A stretch of 64,000 nt of DNA, taken from NCBI RefSeq assembly GCF_000412335.2, contig NZ_KE161030.1, forward strand, positions 3,774,626 to 3,838,625. The letters run 5' to 3'. A program made the translations under genes and the position numbers. Positions 29,935 through 40,271 of this stretch are shown in pieces. The stretch's first letter is position 1. The number at the start of each line of letters is the position of its first letter. The DNA comes from Cedecea davisae DSM 4568. Its GTDB lineage: Bacteria > Pseudomonadota > Gammaproteobacteria > Enterobacterales > Enterobacteriaceae. Below the pieces are notes generated by a model that saw only the letters and a list, made by a program, of their open reading frames with translations, ran no database searches and was not told where the DNA came from.

Positions 29935-31132
29935 AACTTTTCTGCTTAATCTGCCACAGCCACAGGGCGCTAATCGCCAGCGCAAACACCACGCCGAAGC
30001 CGATACCTACGCCGACGATTGGTGCCCCGGTTTTCACCGCCAGCGAGAACAAGCCAAGCATCAGCAGCATTGCCGTGTTCTCTCCAAGATTCTGAACCGC
30101 GATGGCATTTCCCGCGCCGACGGTGTGCTTGCCGCGATCCTGCAGCAGCGCATTAAGAGGCACGACAAAGAACCCGCCAAGAATACCGATCAGCATAAGC
30201 AGAGCATAAGACGGCAGCAGAGCGTGCTGGAAAGCAAAAATAGCGACTCCGACGCCAATCAATATCCCGGCAGGCATACAGCGGGCGACCGTTTCAAGAG
30301 TAACCAGTTTAGCCGCTGCACCTGCGCCGATAACGATCCCAACCGCAACCATCGCATTAAGATAAGTTGGCGTGGCGTTATCAGCGATCCCCAGCGCGAC
30401 GGGCACCCACAGCACCAGCAGGAAGCGTAGCGTAACGCCAGCCCCCCAGAACAGGCTGGTACCAACCAGCGAGAATCGAGTTTCACCGCTGCGCCACAGA
30501 ACACGGCAGGCGGCAAAGAAGCTTTGCGTCATTGGCCTGAAACGCCATGACTGTCCGGGCCGTGCCGGAGCCAGTTTGGGAATAAACAGGTTTGCGATAA
30601 CCGCCGCAGCGTAAACCAGAGCACAGACAATAAGCGCCGCAAGCAGGCTCCAGTCCGCCAGCACGCCGCCGGCAACCGAGCCCAGTAAGATGGCAGCAAT
30701 AGTCGATGATTCCATCAGCCCATTCGCTTTGACCAGACGGTCACCGGTTGTCAGCTCGCCAAGAATACCGTACTTAGCCGGTGAATATGCCGCGGCGCCA
30801 ACGCCCACCAGCATATAACCAACAAACGGATTAAGCCCAAAAGCAATCACCAACGCGCCAATCAGCTTCAGGCTGTTAGCCATCATCATGACGCGCCCTT
30901 TGGCAAAGCTGTCGGCAACCTGGCCCACAAACGGGGCAAAGAGAATATAGGCACCAACGAAGACCATTTGCAGCACCGGCTGGCTCCAGTCGGGATAAAA
31001 TTGCTGCTTGAGCACCGCGAGGGTGGCAAACAGCAGGGCATTATCACCAAACGCAGATAAAAACTGCGCCGCGGTCACCGCCAGCATGCCGCGTGACCAT
31101 AGCGAACCGCTGCCGTTAGCCTGTTCAGACAT
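29933..31132 (-). CDS. lplT: Lysophospholipid transporter LplT
   Basis: MFS flippase that moves lysophospholipids across the inner membrane to Aas; 399 aa (E. coli 397), about 12 hydrophobic segments. Conserved MFS loop [13 protein letters not shown]. Overlaps the end of aas by 8 bases, which is the known coupled operon. Confidence 0.96.
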   Translation of the reverse strand: MSEQANGSGSLWSRGMLAVTAAQFLSAFGDNALLFATLAVLKQQFYPDWSQPVLQMVFVGAYILFAPFVGQVADSFAKGRVMMMANSLKLIGALVIAFGLNPFVGYMLVGVGAAAYSPAKYGILGELTTGDRLVKANGLMESSTIAAILLGSVAGGVLADWSLLAALIVCALVYAAAVIANLFIPKLAPARPGQSWRFRPMTQSFFAACRVLWRSGETRFSLVGTSLFWGAGVTLRFLLVLWVPVALGIADNATPTYLNAMVAVGIVIGAGAAAKLVTLETVARCMPAGILIGVGVAIFAFQHALLPSYALLMLIGILGGFFVVPLNALLQDRGKHTVGAGNAIAVQNLGENTAMLLMLGLFSLAVKTGAPIVGVGIGFGVVFALAISALWLWQIKQKS

Positions 31133-33284
31133 GGGCTTTCTCCGCTTCGTCTATTTGTGCCTTGAGGGTAACAAAATCTGGTTTACCGCTGCCGAGCACC
31201 GGCAGCTGTTTGAGATAGCGAATATCGCGCGGTACAGCCAGCTCCGGCACGCCGTGCTCGCGTGCATAACGTAACAGTTTTTCGCGGTTCAGTTCGCTGT
31301 CGGTGGTGAACAAGACCAGCGCCTCGCCTTTCGCCGCATCATGTTTAATTACCGTGGCATGTAGCTTGTCCGGGGAGATAGAGATGGCCACCTGCTCAAC
31401 CATTTCCAGCGACACCATTTCTCCGGCAATCTTGGCAAAGCGTTTTGCTCGCCCCTGGATCACGCAGAAACCCTGCTCATCAAAAGTCACTATATCGCCG
31501 GTGTCATACCAGCCTTTTTCCATCTCGCCCGCGGCGTTTTCTGCCTCCGGTAGCTCAAGAACGCCGGGATTTTCAACTCGCAGGTAGCCGTTCATGATGT
31601 TCGGGCCTTTGAGTTGCAGCCTGCCGCCCTGTTCAATGCCCGGCACCGCCAGCAGACGGGCGTCCATTGCAGGTAAAATCCGCCCGACGGTTCCCGGTTT
31701 TGCCGCCATTGGGACGTTTATGGAAACCACAGGAGCGCACTCGGTCACGCCATAACCTTCGAGGATGCGCAGGCCGAATTTGTCCTGCCACAGCTGCCTG
31801 GTGCTTTCCTGGAGTTTTTCAGCCCCGGCCACCACGTAGCGCAGGCGGAAGAAATCATAAGGATTGGCAAAGCGGCCATAATTCCCAAGGAAAGTGGAAG
31901 TGCCGAATACTACGGTGCAGTTGCGGTCGTAAATAAGTTCCGGCACGACCCGGTAGTGCAGCGGGCTTGGATAGAGGAAGACTTCCGCGCCGGTCAGCAG
32001 CGGCGTCAGCAGGCCAACCGTCAGGCCGAAAGAGTGGAACAGCGGCAGCGCGGACATAAAGCGGTCGTCCGCGGTAAAGTCGGCGATAGTGCGAATTTGC
32101 TCGACGTTGGCCAGCAGGCTTTTATGGCTGTGAACAACACCCTTCGGGTTACCTTCAGAGCCGGAGGTAAACAGCACCATAGCGGCATCTTCCGGCTGCT
32201 GTTTCACCTGGGCGAGCTGCGGAGCAAGTAAGTGGGCAAAAATCCACAGTTTGTCCCTGGCCGTGACCGTAGATTTTAAATCCTCAAGATAGACCCAGCG
32301 CACCTGAGTAAGCTGCTCAGGCAGATGCAGCAGTTTGCCCTTCTCCAGGAACTGGCGCGAGGTAAACACGGTTTTGATTTGAGCGGCGGTAATCGCGCTG
32401 GTCAGCCCTTTGACGCCAGCCGTGTAGTTCATCATCGCCGGGACTCGCCCGCGGGACGACGCACCAAAAATAACCGCCGCGCTGATGGCTGCGTTCGGCA
32501 GCATCAGGCCGATGGTTTCACCCTGCTCGCTGTATTTATCAAGAATACGGCCAACAAACAGCGTTTTGGTCAGCAGAGAGCGATAGGTATCAGGCTTGAA
32601 ATTAATATCTTCGATGCAGTTTTTACGTGAACCGTAGCGATCTTTCGCCGCCAGCAGCGCCTCAAACAACGTCTCACGCGGGCGCACCGCCATACGCGCC
32701 TCCATCATAATCTGATGCAGCATTTCCCCGGCCATTTTACGCCGGTCACGAGCGCGGGGCGCTTCCGGCATCGGAATCGAGGTCGGCGGTAACAGATGCA
32801 GGCTAATACGCGGGAACAGTCGCTGTTTTACCAGACCTTTCAGGCGGCCGAAGAATGTCAGCTCGGCGCCATCAATGCGCAGAGGCACTATAGTGGCATT
32901 GGCCTTCGCCGCCACAAACCCAGCCCCGTCGTAGATTTTCATCAGCGAGCCGGTAACGCTAATGCGCCCTTCCGGGAAGATGACCACCGGCCGCCCCTGC
33001 TCTACCAGCCGTACCAGATGTTTAATCGACATCGGCTTGGTCGGGTCCAGCGGAACAAAATCAATCAGCGGTTTGAGCCAGCGCATATACCATTGCTGGC
33101 TTATTGACGAATAGACCGCAAATACCGGTCGAACCGGCAAGAATAGTGCCACCAGAATCCCATCGAGAAACGACACATGGTTCGGAACAATAAGCACGCG
33201 TTGCAGGGCCAGGGCTTTAGTATCCCCGGACAGGGTGACACGGAACAGAATTCGGAATAGCGCACGGAAAAAAGCAAAAAGCAT
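31125..33284 (-). CDS. aas: Bifunctional acyl-ACP synthetase / 2-acylglycerophosphoethanolamine acyltransferase Aas
   Basis: Re-acylates lysophosphatidylethanolamine at the inner membrane; 719 aa, as in E. coli. The PlsC-like acyltransferase half has the HX4D site at His36 and Asp41 (NHVSFLD) and FPEGRI. The second half is an AMP-binding synthetase: [40 protein letters not shown]. The start at 33284 gives the family N-terminus [11 protein letters not shown]; the frame is open 96 bases further, without support. Confidence 0.95.
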   Translation of the reverse strand: MLFAFFRALFRILFRVTLSGDTKALALQRVLIVPNHVSFLDGILVALFLPVRPVFAVYSSISQQWYMRWLKPLIDFVPLDPTKPMSIKHLVRLVEQGRPVVIFPEGRISVTGSLMKIYDGAGFVAAKANATIVPLRIDGAELTFFGRLKGLVKQRLFPRISLHLLPPTSIPMPEAPRARDRRKMAGEMLHQIMMEARMAVRPRETLFEALLAAKDRYGSRKNCIEDINFKPDTYRSLLTKTLFVGRILDKYSEQGETIGLMLPNAAISAAVIFGASSRGRVPAMMNYTAGVKGLTSAITAAQIKTVFTSRQFLEKGKLLHLPEQLTQVRWVYLEDLKSTVTARDKLWIFAHLLAPQLAQVKQQPEDAAMVLFTSGSEGNPKGVVHSHKSLLANVEQIRTIADFTADDRFMSALPLFHSFGLTVGLLTPLLTGAEVFLYPSPLHYRVVPELIYDRNCTVVFGTSTFLGNYGRFANPYDFFRLRYVVAGAEKLQESTRQLWQDKFGLRILEGYGVTECAPVVSINVPMAAKPGTVGRILPAMDARLLAVPGIEQGGRLQLKGPNIMNGYLRVENPGVLELPEAENAAGEMEKGWYDTGDIVTFDEQGFCVIQGRAKRFAKIAGEMVSLEMVEQVAISISPDKLHATVIKHDAAKGEALVLFTTDSELNREKLLRYAREHGVPELAVPRDIRYLKQLPVLGSGKPDFVTLKAQIDEAEKAHV

Positions 33285-33379
33285 AGCAATTCTCTTTGTC
33301 GTGGGTCGGCAAGAGTTAAGTGTAGAGACGCAGAGTACACCAGTTGCGGGAAGTGCGGGAAGTGGCTCAAAAAAAAGCA

Positions 33380-33467
33380 AAAAAAAACCTGCGCATCTGC
33401 GCAGGTTGGTGCAAAAGAATTGTACTCAGCAGAGTACCAGGAATTCTCACCAATCAATACCTCTGGG
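33380..33467 (-). ncRNA. omrA: OmrA small regulatory RNA
   Basis: 88 nt on the minus strand. The 5' end cccagaggtattgattggtg is the conserved seed of OmrA, and the 3' end is a strong terminator stem acctgcgcagatgcgcaggt plus T9. Known as an Hfq-dependent RNA, OmpR-activated, that represses outer membrane protein and csgD/ompR mRNAs. Same site as in E. coli, between aas and galR. Confidence 0.93.
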
Positions 33468-33584
33468 ATCTGAATTGTCTCGCGCCACCGGTGAGGAAAC
33501 CAGCGGCAAAAAGCAAGGGAATGAACCCAAGTGCAACCAGGTGTTTAAATTCTCAGTTCTTGTTACAGGCGGCGGGATTCAGGC

Positions 33585-33669
33585 AAAAAAAAACCTGCGC
33601 ATCCGCGCAGGTTGGTGTAATTCATAGGATCAGCATTAGTCGCTGACTTCACCTATCAATACCTCTGGG
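33585..33669 (-). ncRNA. omrB: OmrB small regulatory RNA
   Basis: About 85 nt. The 5' end cccagaggtattgataggtg matches the OmrB seed, and the 3' end is acctgcgcggatgcgcaggt plus T9. The middle (caatgaattacacc region) differs from OmrA, as in E. coli. It is upstream of omrA in the same orientation, 117 bases apart. Confidence 0.93.
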
Positions 33670-33808
33670 ATGACAAATGTAGCAGCGGCACATTCACTTC
33701 CGCCATGTGGAAATCGCAACAGCAGACTGCAAAATGTAAGCAAAGATTTGGTCAGAAACGTTTAAAAATCCGTGACATGCCAGGCCAGGCTACGGAAACA
33801 GCAAGGCC

Positions 33809-33823
33809 GTGTAACGGTTACAC
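33809..33823. promoter_or_regulatory. Perfect 15-base palindrome upstream of galR
   Basis: gtgtaacggttacac is a perfect inverted repeat with a single central base. It resembles the 16-base GalR/GalS operator (GTGTAAnCGnTTACAC) but is one base shorter. It lies 136 bases before galR. Confidence 0.45.
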
Positions 33824-33910
33824 CGCTTCGCGTTGATTTTGCTTAACTTTGCGAAGTATGCAGCAGATGCCGCCTTGCAGTGGCAAGGGTTTTCCGCAAC
33901 ACTAAACGTT

Positions 33911-33926
33911 GTGTAAACGATTACCC
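33911..33926. promoter_or_regulatory. GalR operator, autoregulation site
   Basis: gtgtaaacgattaccc matches the gal operator consensus in 14 of 16 positions (the right half ends ccc instead of cac). It ends 18 bases before the galR ATG. Confidence 0.65.
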
Positions 33927-33944
33927 CTTACAGGAAGGTTATTG

Positions 33945-34952
33945 ATGGCGACAATTAAGGATGTGGCTCGGCTTGCTGGTGTGTCTGTCGCCACGGTATC
34001 CCGCGTGATTAACAACTCCCCTAAAGCCAGCGAGGCATCCAGGCTGGCGGTTAACAGCGCGATGGAATCGTTAAACTACCATCCCAACGCAAACGCCCGG
34101 GCGCTTGCCCAGCAAACCACGGAAACCATGGGCCTGGTCGTGGGTGACGTCTCTGACCCGTTCTTCGGCGCGATGGTTAAGGCCGTCGAGCAGGTTGCCT
34201 ACCGCACCGGGAATTTCCTGCTTATCGGCAACGGCTACCACAGCGAGCAAAAAGAACGCCAGGCGATTGAACAGCTGATTCGCCACCGCTGTGCGGCTCT
34301 GGTGGTACATGCAAAAAAACTGCCTGATGACGAACTGGCCGGCTTAATGAAGCAGATCCCGGGCATGGTATTAATCAACCGAACCTTACCGGGTTTCGAA
34401 CAGCGCTGTGTAGCGCTTGATGACCGCTACGGTGCCTGGCTTGCCACCCGCCATCTGATTCAACAGGGCCATACTAAAATCGGCTATCTCTGTTCAAACC
34501 ACCAGATTTCTGACGCAGATGACAGGTTACAGGGCTATTACGATGCGCTTCGTGAGCACGATATCCCACTCAACGAGCGTCTGGTGACCTTCGGCGAGCC
34601 GGACGAAAGCGGCGGCGAACAGGCGCTGACCGAGCTTCTGGGCCGAGGCAAAAACTTTACCGCCGTGGCCTGCTACAACGACTCAATGGCCGCGGGGGCA
34701 ATGGGCGTGCTGAGCGACAACGGAATTGACGTTCCCGGCGAAATTTCCCTGATTGGCTTCGATGATATTCTGATTTCGCGCTACGTTCGTCCGCGTTTGA
34801 CCACCGTTCGCTACCCGATAGTCACCATGGCAACTCAGGCAGCAGAGCTGGCGCTGGCGCTGGCGGATAACCTGGCCGCGCCGGAAATTACCAACATGTT
34901 TAGCCCTACCCTGGTACGTCGCCATTCGGTCGTCTCACCGGGAGAGAGATAA
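33945..34952 (+). CDS. galR: Galactose repressor GalR
   Basis: LacI-family repressor of galactose transport and metabolism genes; 335 aa (E. coli 343, here a shorter C-terminus). Helix-turn-helix at the N-terminus (ATIKDVARLAGVSVATVSRV), hinge NPNANARALAQ-type region, then periplasmic-binding-protein core. Start is the ATG at 33945 with aggaagg upstream; the frame reaches 33909 without support. The 3' end overlaps the convergent GNAT gene by 18 bases. Confidence 0.96.
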   Translation: MATIKDVARLAGVSVATVSRVINNSPKASEASRLAVNSAMESLNYHPNANARALAQQTTETMGLVVGDVSDPFFGAMVKAVEQVAYRTGNFLLIGNGYHSEQKERQAIEQLIRHRCAALVVHAKKLPDDELAGLMKQIPGMVLINRTLPGFEQRCVALDDRYGAWLATRHLIQQGHTKIGYLCSNHQISDADDRLQGYYDALREHDIPLNERLVTFGEPDESGGEQALTELLGRGKNFTAVACYNDSMAAGAMGVLSDNGIDVPGEISLIGFDDILISRYVRPRLTTVRYPIVTMATQAAELALALADNLAAPEITNMFSPTLVRRHSVVSPGER

Positions 34953-35402
34953 CGGTAGCTTAAGCTGATAAAGATGAACCGGCCGGGCAGGGTAATCCAG
35001 CCCGTCGCCAATATACTGCCAGCCAAAGCGCTCATAATAGGCCTTACAGGCAGAATAGAGATACAAAGACTCAAAACCAAGGCTGCAGGCATACTCTACA
35101 ACATGGCGCTGGAGCCGCTCACCCAGTCCCCGCCCACGCTGCTCTTCATCTACATATAACGCAGCCAGCCACGGCCAGAGATCCTGACGGCTAATCAGAT
35201 CGCAACGCCACAGGCCAACGGTACCTAAAAGCTTCTCCCCCTCCAGCGCGACAAAGGTCAGAGGCATTTCACCTTCACGCTGGCTGCTGGCGACAATAGA
35301 AGAAAAAAAGTCGTGGCTGTCCTCGCTACCGAACGCCTGCCACAGCCAGTCGGTAACCTGTTCAGCGTGCTGAGGGGCCTGGTATAACGGAACGATTTTC
35401 AC
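34935..35402 (-). CDS. GNAT-family N-acetyltransferase
   Basis: 155 aa acetyltransferase. Motif A with the acetyl-CoA loop is seen in ALYVDEEQRGRGLGERLQRHV, and ESLYLYSACKAYYERFGWQYIG is the usual C-terminal motif B. The substrate is unknown. Sits between galR and lysA, where E. coli has nothing, and overlaps galR by 18 bases tail to tail. Confidence 0.88.
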   Translation of the reverse strand: MKIVPLYQAPQHAEQVTDWLWQAFGSEDSHDFFSSIVASSQREGEMPLTFVALEGEKLLGTVGLWRCDLISRQDLWPWLAALYVDEEQRGRGLGERLQRHVVEYACSLGFESLYLYSACKAYYERFGWQYIGDGLDYPARPVHLYQLKLPLSLSR

Positions 35403-35552
35403 AACGACATCCTCTTAAAAATTCTCATCAAATTTAGAAAGCGTGATCTGGTACGACAATTTGCACGGCGAAACGGCAACGCCGATTGCGCATCAGGCAC
35501 CTGTGATAAACTGCTGCCCAATCGCGACAGCGTCCAGATCGGGAAGGAAACA

Positions 35553-36584
35553 ATGGTAACAATGTTAGATGTCTCGTTACGCGCAGGGGTTTCCAAAGCG
35601 ACGGTATCTCGCGTGTTAAACGGCACCGGACAGGTTAAAGCAAGTACCCGCGAACAGGTATTTAAGGCTATGGAAGAGCTGGGCTATAAGCCTAACTTTC
35701 TGGCACGCTCGCTGGCAAACCGCAGCAGTAACAGCATCGGGCTGGTAGTCTCCACTTTTGACGGTTTTTACTTCGGCCGCCTGCTCCAGCAGGCCTCGCG
35801 CCGCACCGAATTTTACGGTAAACAGCTAATAGTCACCGACGGCCACGACACGCCTGAGAAAGAGCTGGACGCCGTGCAAATGCTGGCGGACCGGCACTGC
35901 GACGCCATCGTGCTGTATACCCGCTTTATGAGCGAGCGGGCGCTTATGTCGCTGATGAACGCCATTCAGGTTCCGCTGGTAGTCATCAACCGGGACGTGA
36001 CCCTGGCGCGGGAGCGCTGCGTCTTCTTCGAGCAGCAGGATGCCGCGTTTCAGGCGACCGAATACCTCATCCAGCAGGGGCATCGGGAAATAGCCTGCAT
36101 TACCGTACCTATTTCCACGCCGACCGGCAAAGCACGGCTTATGGGCTACCGTAAAGCGCTGCAAAAACATGGCATTGCGTGGGATGAAGGGCGGGTGAAA
36201 TACGGCGACTCCAGCATGACTGAGGGGCACCACCTTTGCCAGGAGCTGCTGGCAAGCGGCGTCACCTTTAGCGCTCTGTTTTCCTGCAACGACGATATGG
36301 CGCTGGGCGCATCCAAGGCCCTGCACCAGGCGGGGATCCGCATTCCGCAGGATATTTCGCTATTTGGTTTCGACGATGCGCCAAGCGCGCAGTGGCTGGA
36401 ACCGGCGCTCTCCTCGGTCTATTTGCCTATTGATAACATGATAATTACCGCTATCGATCAGGCCATTAAGCTGGCGAGCGGAGAGCCGCTGGAGCCGATC
36501 CCGCCGTTTGTCGGGACCCTGGTATTACGGGATTCCGTGGCTCCCGGCCCCTGGTTTGAGGCCGGAAGAAAGGTGTCAAAGTAG
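35553..36584 (+). CDS. LacI-family transcriptional regulator (AscG-like)
   Basis: 343 aa. Starts with a standard HTH (MLDVSLRAGVSKATVSRVLNG), then a substrate-binding core with SCNDDMALGASKALHQ and SLFGFDDAPSAQWL. Similar in general to the AscG/GalR branch. No sugar transport or catabolic genes are next to it, so its targets are elsewhere. It overlaps the tail of lysA by 9 bases. A rich ribosome site (gggaaggaaac) precedes the ATG. Confidence 0.9.
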   Translation: MVTMLDVSLRAGVSKATVSRVLNGTGQVKASTREQVFKAMEELGYKPNFLARSLANRSSNSIGLVVSTFDGFYFGRLLQQASRRTEFYGKQLIVTDGHDTPEKELDAVQMLADRHCDAIVLYTRFMSERALMSLMNAIQVPLVVINRDVTLARERCVFFEQQDAAFQATEYLIQQGHREIACITVPISTPTGKARLMGYRKALQKHGIAWDEGRVKYGDSSMTEGHHLCQELLASGVTFSALFSCNDDMALGASKALHQAGIRIPQDISLFGFDDAPSAQWLEPALSSVYLPIDNMIITAIDQAIKLASGEPLEPIPPFVGTLVLRDSVAPGPWFEAGRKVSK

Positions 36585-37838
36585 TTCGAGGGCCAGCAGT
36601 TCCTGAATAGTCTGGCGGCGGCGAATCAGGCGTGCGCTGCCGTTATCAAACAGCACTTCCGGCAGCAGCGGGCGACTATTGTAGTTTGACGACATAGAAG
36701 CCCCGTAAGCGCCGGTGTCGTGCAGCACCAGATAGTCCCCGGTTTTCACCGGCGGCAGCAGGCGAGTTTCAACCTTGCCGCCTTCCTGCTGGGTAAATAC
36801 ATCACCGGACTCGCACAGCGGCCCGGCCACCACGGTCTCCAGCGGCGGCAGCGAAGCCAGCTCGCGGCCATCCCCCGCAATGGCAGAAATATGGTGATAG
36901 CTGCCGTACATTGAAGGGCGCATCAGATCGTTAAAACCGGCATCGATCAGCACGAAGTGGCGAGAACCCATATCCTTCACCGCCCTTACCTGAGCGACCA
37001 GCACGCCGGCCTCTGCCACCAGGAAACGCCCTGGCTCAATTTCCAGTTTCACCGGGTGACCCAGGTGAGCGGCAATTTTCTCGCGCGCAGCGTTCCACAG
37101 CCCGTAATAGTGGTCGGTATTAATAGTCTCTTCCCCCTCACGGTAAGGAATAGACAGGCCGCCACCGGCGGAAATCGCCTCCAGATCCTGACCGAAGTCG
37201 ATAACCTGCTGTACCATCGCACCGCACACCTGCTCCAGGTGTGCGTAATCCACGCCCGAGCCAATATGCATATGAATGCCAACCAGATGGATGCCATAGC
37301 GCTGCATAGCTTCCAGCGCCTGCGGCATATCACTCAGCCAGATACCGTGCTTGCTGTTCTCGCCGCCGGTATTGGTTTTTTGACTATGCCCGTGACCAAA
37401 GCCCGGGTTAATACGCAGCCAGACGCGGTGCCCCGGAGAGACTTCACCCAACTGGTGAAGCATATCCACCGAGCCAATGTTAACCGGAATTTTCTGCTCA
37501 GCCACCAGCGCCAGCGTGGCGTTATCAATAACGTCTGCCGTGAATACGATATCGTCCGGATTTTCCAGCGGCTTGTACCCCGCCGCCAGAGCACGCTCAA
37601 TCTCACCCTGCGACACAGAATCCACCTTCACGCCCTGCTCGCGCATCAGCTTCAGAATATGAATATTCGAGCACGCCTTCTGGGCGAAACGAATCACATC
37701 GAACTGGCGCAGCTGGGCAATCTGCTGGCGGATGATGTCGGCATCATAAACCCAAACCGGGCAGCCGAATTCGGCTGGTAAAGTCAGCAGATTTTGCGCG
37801 TTTAGCGCGGTGGTGGTGTCGGTAAGCGAGCGTGGCAT
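36576..37838 (-). CDS. lysA: Diaminopimelate decarboxylase LysA
   Basis: PLP enzyme for the last step of lysine synthesis; 420 aa, as in E. coli. The PLP lysine is Lys54 in FAQKACSNIHIL. Other family marks are GGGLSIPYREGEE and the C-terminal CESGDVF active-site cysteine. Divergent from lysR, which activates it. The 3' end overlaps a LacI regulator tail by 9 bases, different from E. coli where galR follows. Confidence 0.97.
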   Translation of the reverse strand: MPRSLTDTTTALNAQNLLTLPAEFGCPVWVYDADIIRQQIAQLRQFDVIRFAQKACSNIHILKLMREQGVKVDSVSQGEIERALAAGYKPLENPDDIVFTADVIDNATLALVAEQKIPVNIGSVDMLHQLGEVSPGHRVWLRINPGFGHGHSQKTNTGGENSKHGIWLSDMPQALEAMQRYGIHLVGIHMHIGSGVDYAHLEQVCGAMVQQVIDFGQDLEAISAGGGLSIPYREGEETINTDHYYGLWNAAREKIAAHLGHPVKLEIEPGRFLVAEAGVLVAQVRAVKDMGSRHFVLIDAGFNDLMRPSMYGSYHHISAIAGDGRELASLPPLETVVAGPLCESGDVFTQQEGGKVETRLLPPVKTGDYLVLHDTGAYGASMSSNYNSRPLLPEVLFDNGSARLIRRRQTIQELLALELL

Positions 37839-37970
37839 GGCGAACTCCGGGTAAAAATCATTTTGATTATTACGCCATACTCCAGAAAGGATAAAAAATA
37901 TCGTTTTCTCTCGAGTCTATTCAAATATGATATGGATGAAGACAAACATTCAACGTAACGGTCAACAGAC

Positions 37971-38894
37971 ATGCCAGCCATCAACCTGCGCCAGATAGAG
38001 ATTTTTCACGCCGTGATGACCACCGGCAACCTCACCGAGGCCGCCGGGTTGCTGCATACCTCGCAGCCAACCGTCAGCCGGGAGCTGGCGCGCTTTGAAA
38101 AGTTGATTGGGCTACAGCTGTTTGAACGCAGCCGGGGCCGCCTCTACCCTACGGTTCAGGGGCTGCGGCTATTTGAGGAGGTTCAGCGTTCATGGTACGG
38201 GCTGGACAGGATAGTCAGCGCGGCGGAAAGCCTGCGCGAGTTTCGCCAGGGCGAGCTGTCCATCGCCTGCCTGCCGGTCTTCTCGCAATCCTTCCTGCCG
38301 CGACTTTTGCAGCCGTTTCTTGCCCGCTACCCGGATCTTAGCCTGAACATTGTTCCGCAGGAGTCGCCGCTGCTCGAAGAGTGGCTCTCCGCCCAGCGTC
38401 ACGATCTCGGGCTGACGGAAAACATCTCCACGCCCGCAGGCACCGAACGCCAGACGCTGCTGACGCTAAATGAAGTCTGCGTCCTGCCTGCCGGACACGG
38501 GCTCGCGGGAAAGCCAGAGCTTACGCCTCAGGATTTTGCGGGGGAAAATTACATCAGCCTGTCGCGCACCGACAGCTACCGGCAGCTGCTGGACTCGCTA
38601 TTTCAGGAACATGACGTTAAACGAAGAATGGTCGTTGAAACCCACAGCGCGGCTTCCGTATGCGCAATGGTTCAGGCGGGGGCAGGCGTTTCTATCGTCA
38701 ACCCGCTTACCGCGCTGGATTATCACGGGCGAGGAGTGGTTGTGCGTCGGTTTAGCGTAGCGGTGCCTTTTACCGTCAGCCTGATTCGGCCGCTGCACCG
38801 CCCTGCTTCTGCGCTGGTGAGCGCGTTCAGCGAGCATCTACAGAGCAGTATGCATCTGTACAGTGACCCGCTGAACGCCCTGCTAAACACGTAA
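37971..38894 (+). CDS. lysR: Transcriptional activator LysR
   Basis: LysR-type activator of lysA; 307 aa (E. coli 311). The HTH is INLRQIEIFHAVMTTGNLTE. The effector domain is long and typical (ELSIACLPVFSQSF). The 132-base gap to lysA holds both promoters; I see no obvious T-N11-A site by eye. Its stop is 4 bases from the next MFS gene's stop. Confidence 0.96.
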   Translation: MPAINLRQIEIFHAVMTTGNLTEAAGLLHTSQPTVSRELARFEKLIGLQLFERSRGRLYPTVQGLRLFEEVQRSWYGLDRIVSAAESLREFRQGELSIACLPVFSQSFLPRLLQPFLARYPDLSLNIVPQESPLLEEWLSAQRHDLGLTENISTPAGTERQTLLTLNEVCVLPAGHGLAGKPELTPQDFAGENYISLSRTDSYRQLLDSLFQEHDVKRRMVVETHSAASVCAMVQAGAGVSIVNPLTALDYHGRGVVVRRFSVAVPFTVSLIRPLHRPASALVSAFSEHLQSSMHLYSDPLNALLNT

Positions 38895-38898
38895 TAGA

Positions 38899-40062
38899 CT
38901 ATTCGGTAACCGGCTGCGGATGCCCGGTGCCGCCGCTAAAATTAATCAGGCAGATAACCAGCCCGATAACCGCCAGCGCAGCCGCGGCAACCGGCACCGC
39001 CGTCAGGCCGTAACCACGCTCAATTACCGTGCCGCCAACCCATGCCCCCAGCGCATTACCGACGTTAAAGGCCGCGATATTTAGCGTCGAGACAAGGTTT
39101 GGCGCCTCTTTCCCGTGCAGCACAACGTTAATTTGCAGCGCGGGAACCAGAGAGAAAGCCGCCATCGCCCACAGGAACAGCGTAATCTCAGCCAGCCAGG
39201 CACCGTGGCTGGTCCAGCGGAACAGCAGAGAGAACACGGCAATCAGGCTAAAGCTCAGGATAAGGCTAACCGACACGCGCCAGTCCGCCAGCCTTCCGCC
39301 AAGAATGTTGCCCACCGTCAGGCCAGCGCCAATCAGGAACAGCGTCCAGCTAACGCCCTCAGGCGTAATGCCGGTGATTTGCAGCAGCAGAGGCGCAACG
39401 TAGCTAAACAGGGCGAACATCGCGGCGGCAAAAAATACCGTCATGGACAGAGAGAGCCACAGCTTGCCGTTGCCCAGCGCTTTGATTTCACTTTTCAAAT
39501 CGGCCGGAGCTTCGTCTTTCTGCGACGGCAGGCTGACGATAAGCGCGATAAACGCAATCACGCCGATAACCGCCACGCCCCAGAAAGTGGCTCGCCAACC
39601 GTAAAGCTGGCCGAACCATGTGCCAATCGGCACGCCCAGCACGTTTGCCAGCGTCAGGCCGGTGAACATCAGTGCAACCGCAGAAGCCTTGCGCCCGGCG
39701 GGAACCAGGCTTGCCGCCACAACGGCACCAATACCGAAGAAGGCGCCGTGACACAAAGCGGTAATGACCCGCGCCAGCATCAGGAACTGATAATTAAGCG
39801 CGATAGCGCACAGCAAATTCCCGATGATAAAAATCACCATCAGCAAAACCAGCGACATCTTGCGCGGCAGGCGAGCGGTAAGCAGCGCCATAATCGGCGC
39901 CCCGATGGCGACGCCCAGAGCGTAGCCGCTGATTAACCATCCGGCAGAAGGAATCGATATATGAAGATCTCCCGCCACTTCGGGCAACAGCCCCATAATC
40001 ACGAACTCCGTCGTGCCGATGGCGAACGCACTCATCGCCAGCGCCAGCAAGGAAACAGGCAT
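38899..40062 (-). CDS. MFS transporter, YdhP/AraJ-like DHA1 exporter
   Basis: 387 aa, 12 hydrophobic segments. N-terminal ALAMSAFAIGTTEFVIMGLLPEV is typical of the YdhP/AraJ/SotB group of drug and sugar exporters; CHGAFFGIGAVVAASLVP is the conserved helix 4-5 stretch. Substrate unknown. Not present at this position in E. coli. Sits tail to tail with lysR and upstream of ygeA on the same strand, though separated by about 200 bases. Confidence 0.87.
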   Translation of the reverse strand: MPVSLLALAMSAFAIGTTEFVIMGLLPEVAGDLHISIPSAGWLISGYALGVAIGAPIMALLTARLPRKMSLVLLMVIFIIGNLLCAIALNYQFLMLARVITALCHGAFFGIGAVVAASLVPAGRKASAVALMFTGLTLANVLGVPIGTWFGQLYGWRATFWGVAVIGVIAFIALIVSLPSQKDEAPADLKSEIKALGNGKLWLSLSMTVFFAAAMFALFSYVAPLLLQITGITPEGVSWTLFLIGAGLTVGNILGGRLADWRVSVSLILSFSLIAVFSLLFRWTSHGAWLAEITLFLWAMAAFSLVPALQINVVLHGKEAPNLVSTLNIAAFNVGNALGAWVGGTVIERGYGLTAVPVAAAALAVIGLVICLINFSGGTGHPQPVTE

Positions 40063-40271
40063 TGTATTACTCCCGGTAGCAAAATGATGGACGGCTGGCC
40101 GCGCCCGGCGGCCGCCTGAAAATGAGGATTTCAGAGGTGCAGCTTTTTAAAATAGTGTGCGCTGCATAACAAATTTATAACACAGAAGTCGCCGGGCATG
40201 ACCCGGCGTGGCGTGAGGGTAAAGTCGTTGCCTTGCTTAATACATTGATAGATAAAATAAAGCCATCAAAC

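Noticed and set aside
40187-40208. GC hairpin after ygeA as a rho-independent terminator
   Set aside because: The stem is strong but no T run follows on the minus strand, so I mention it only with ygeA.
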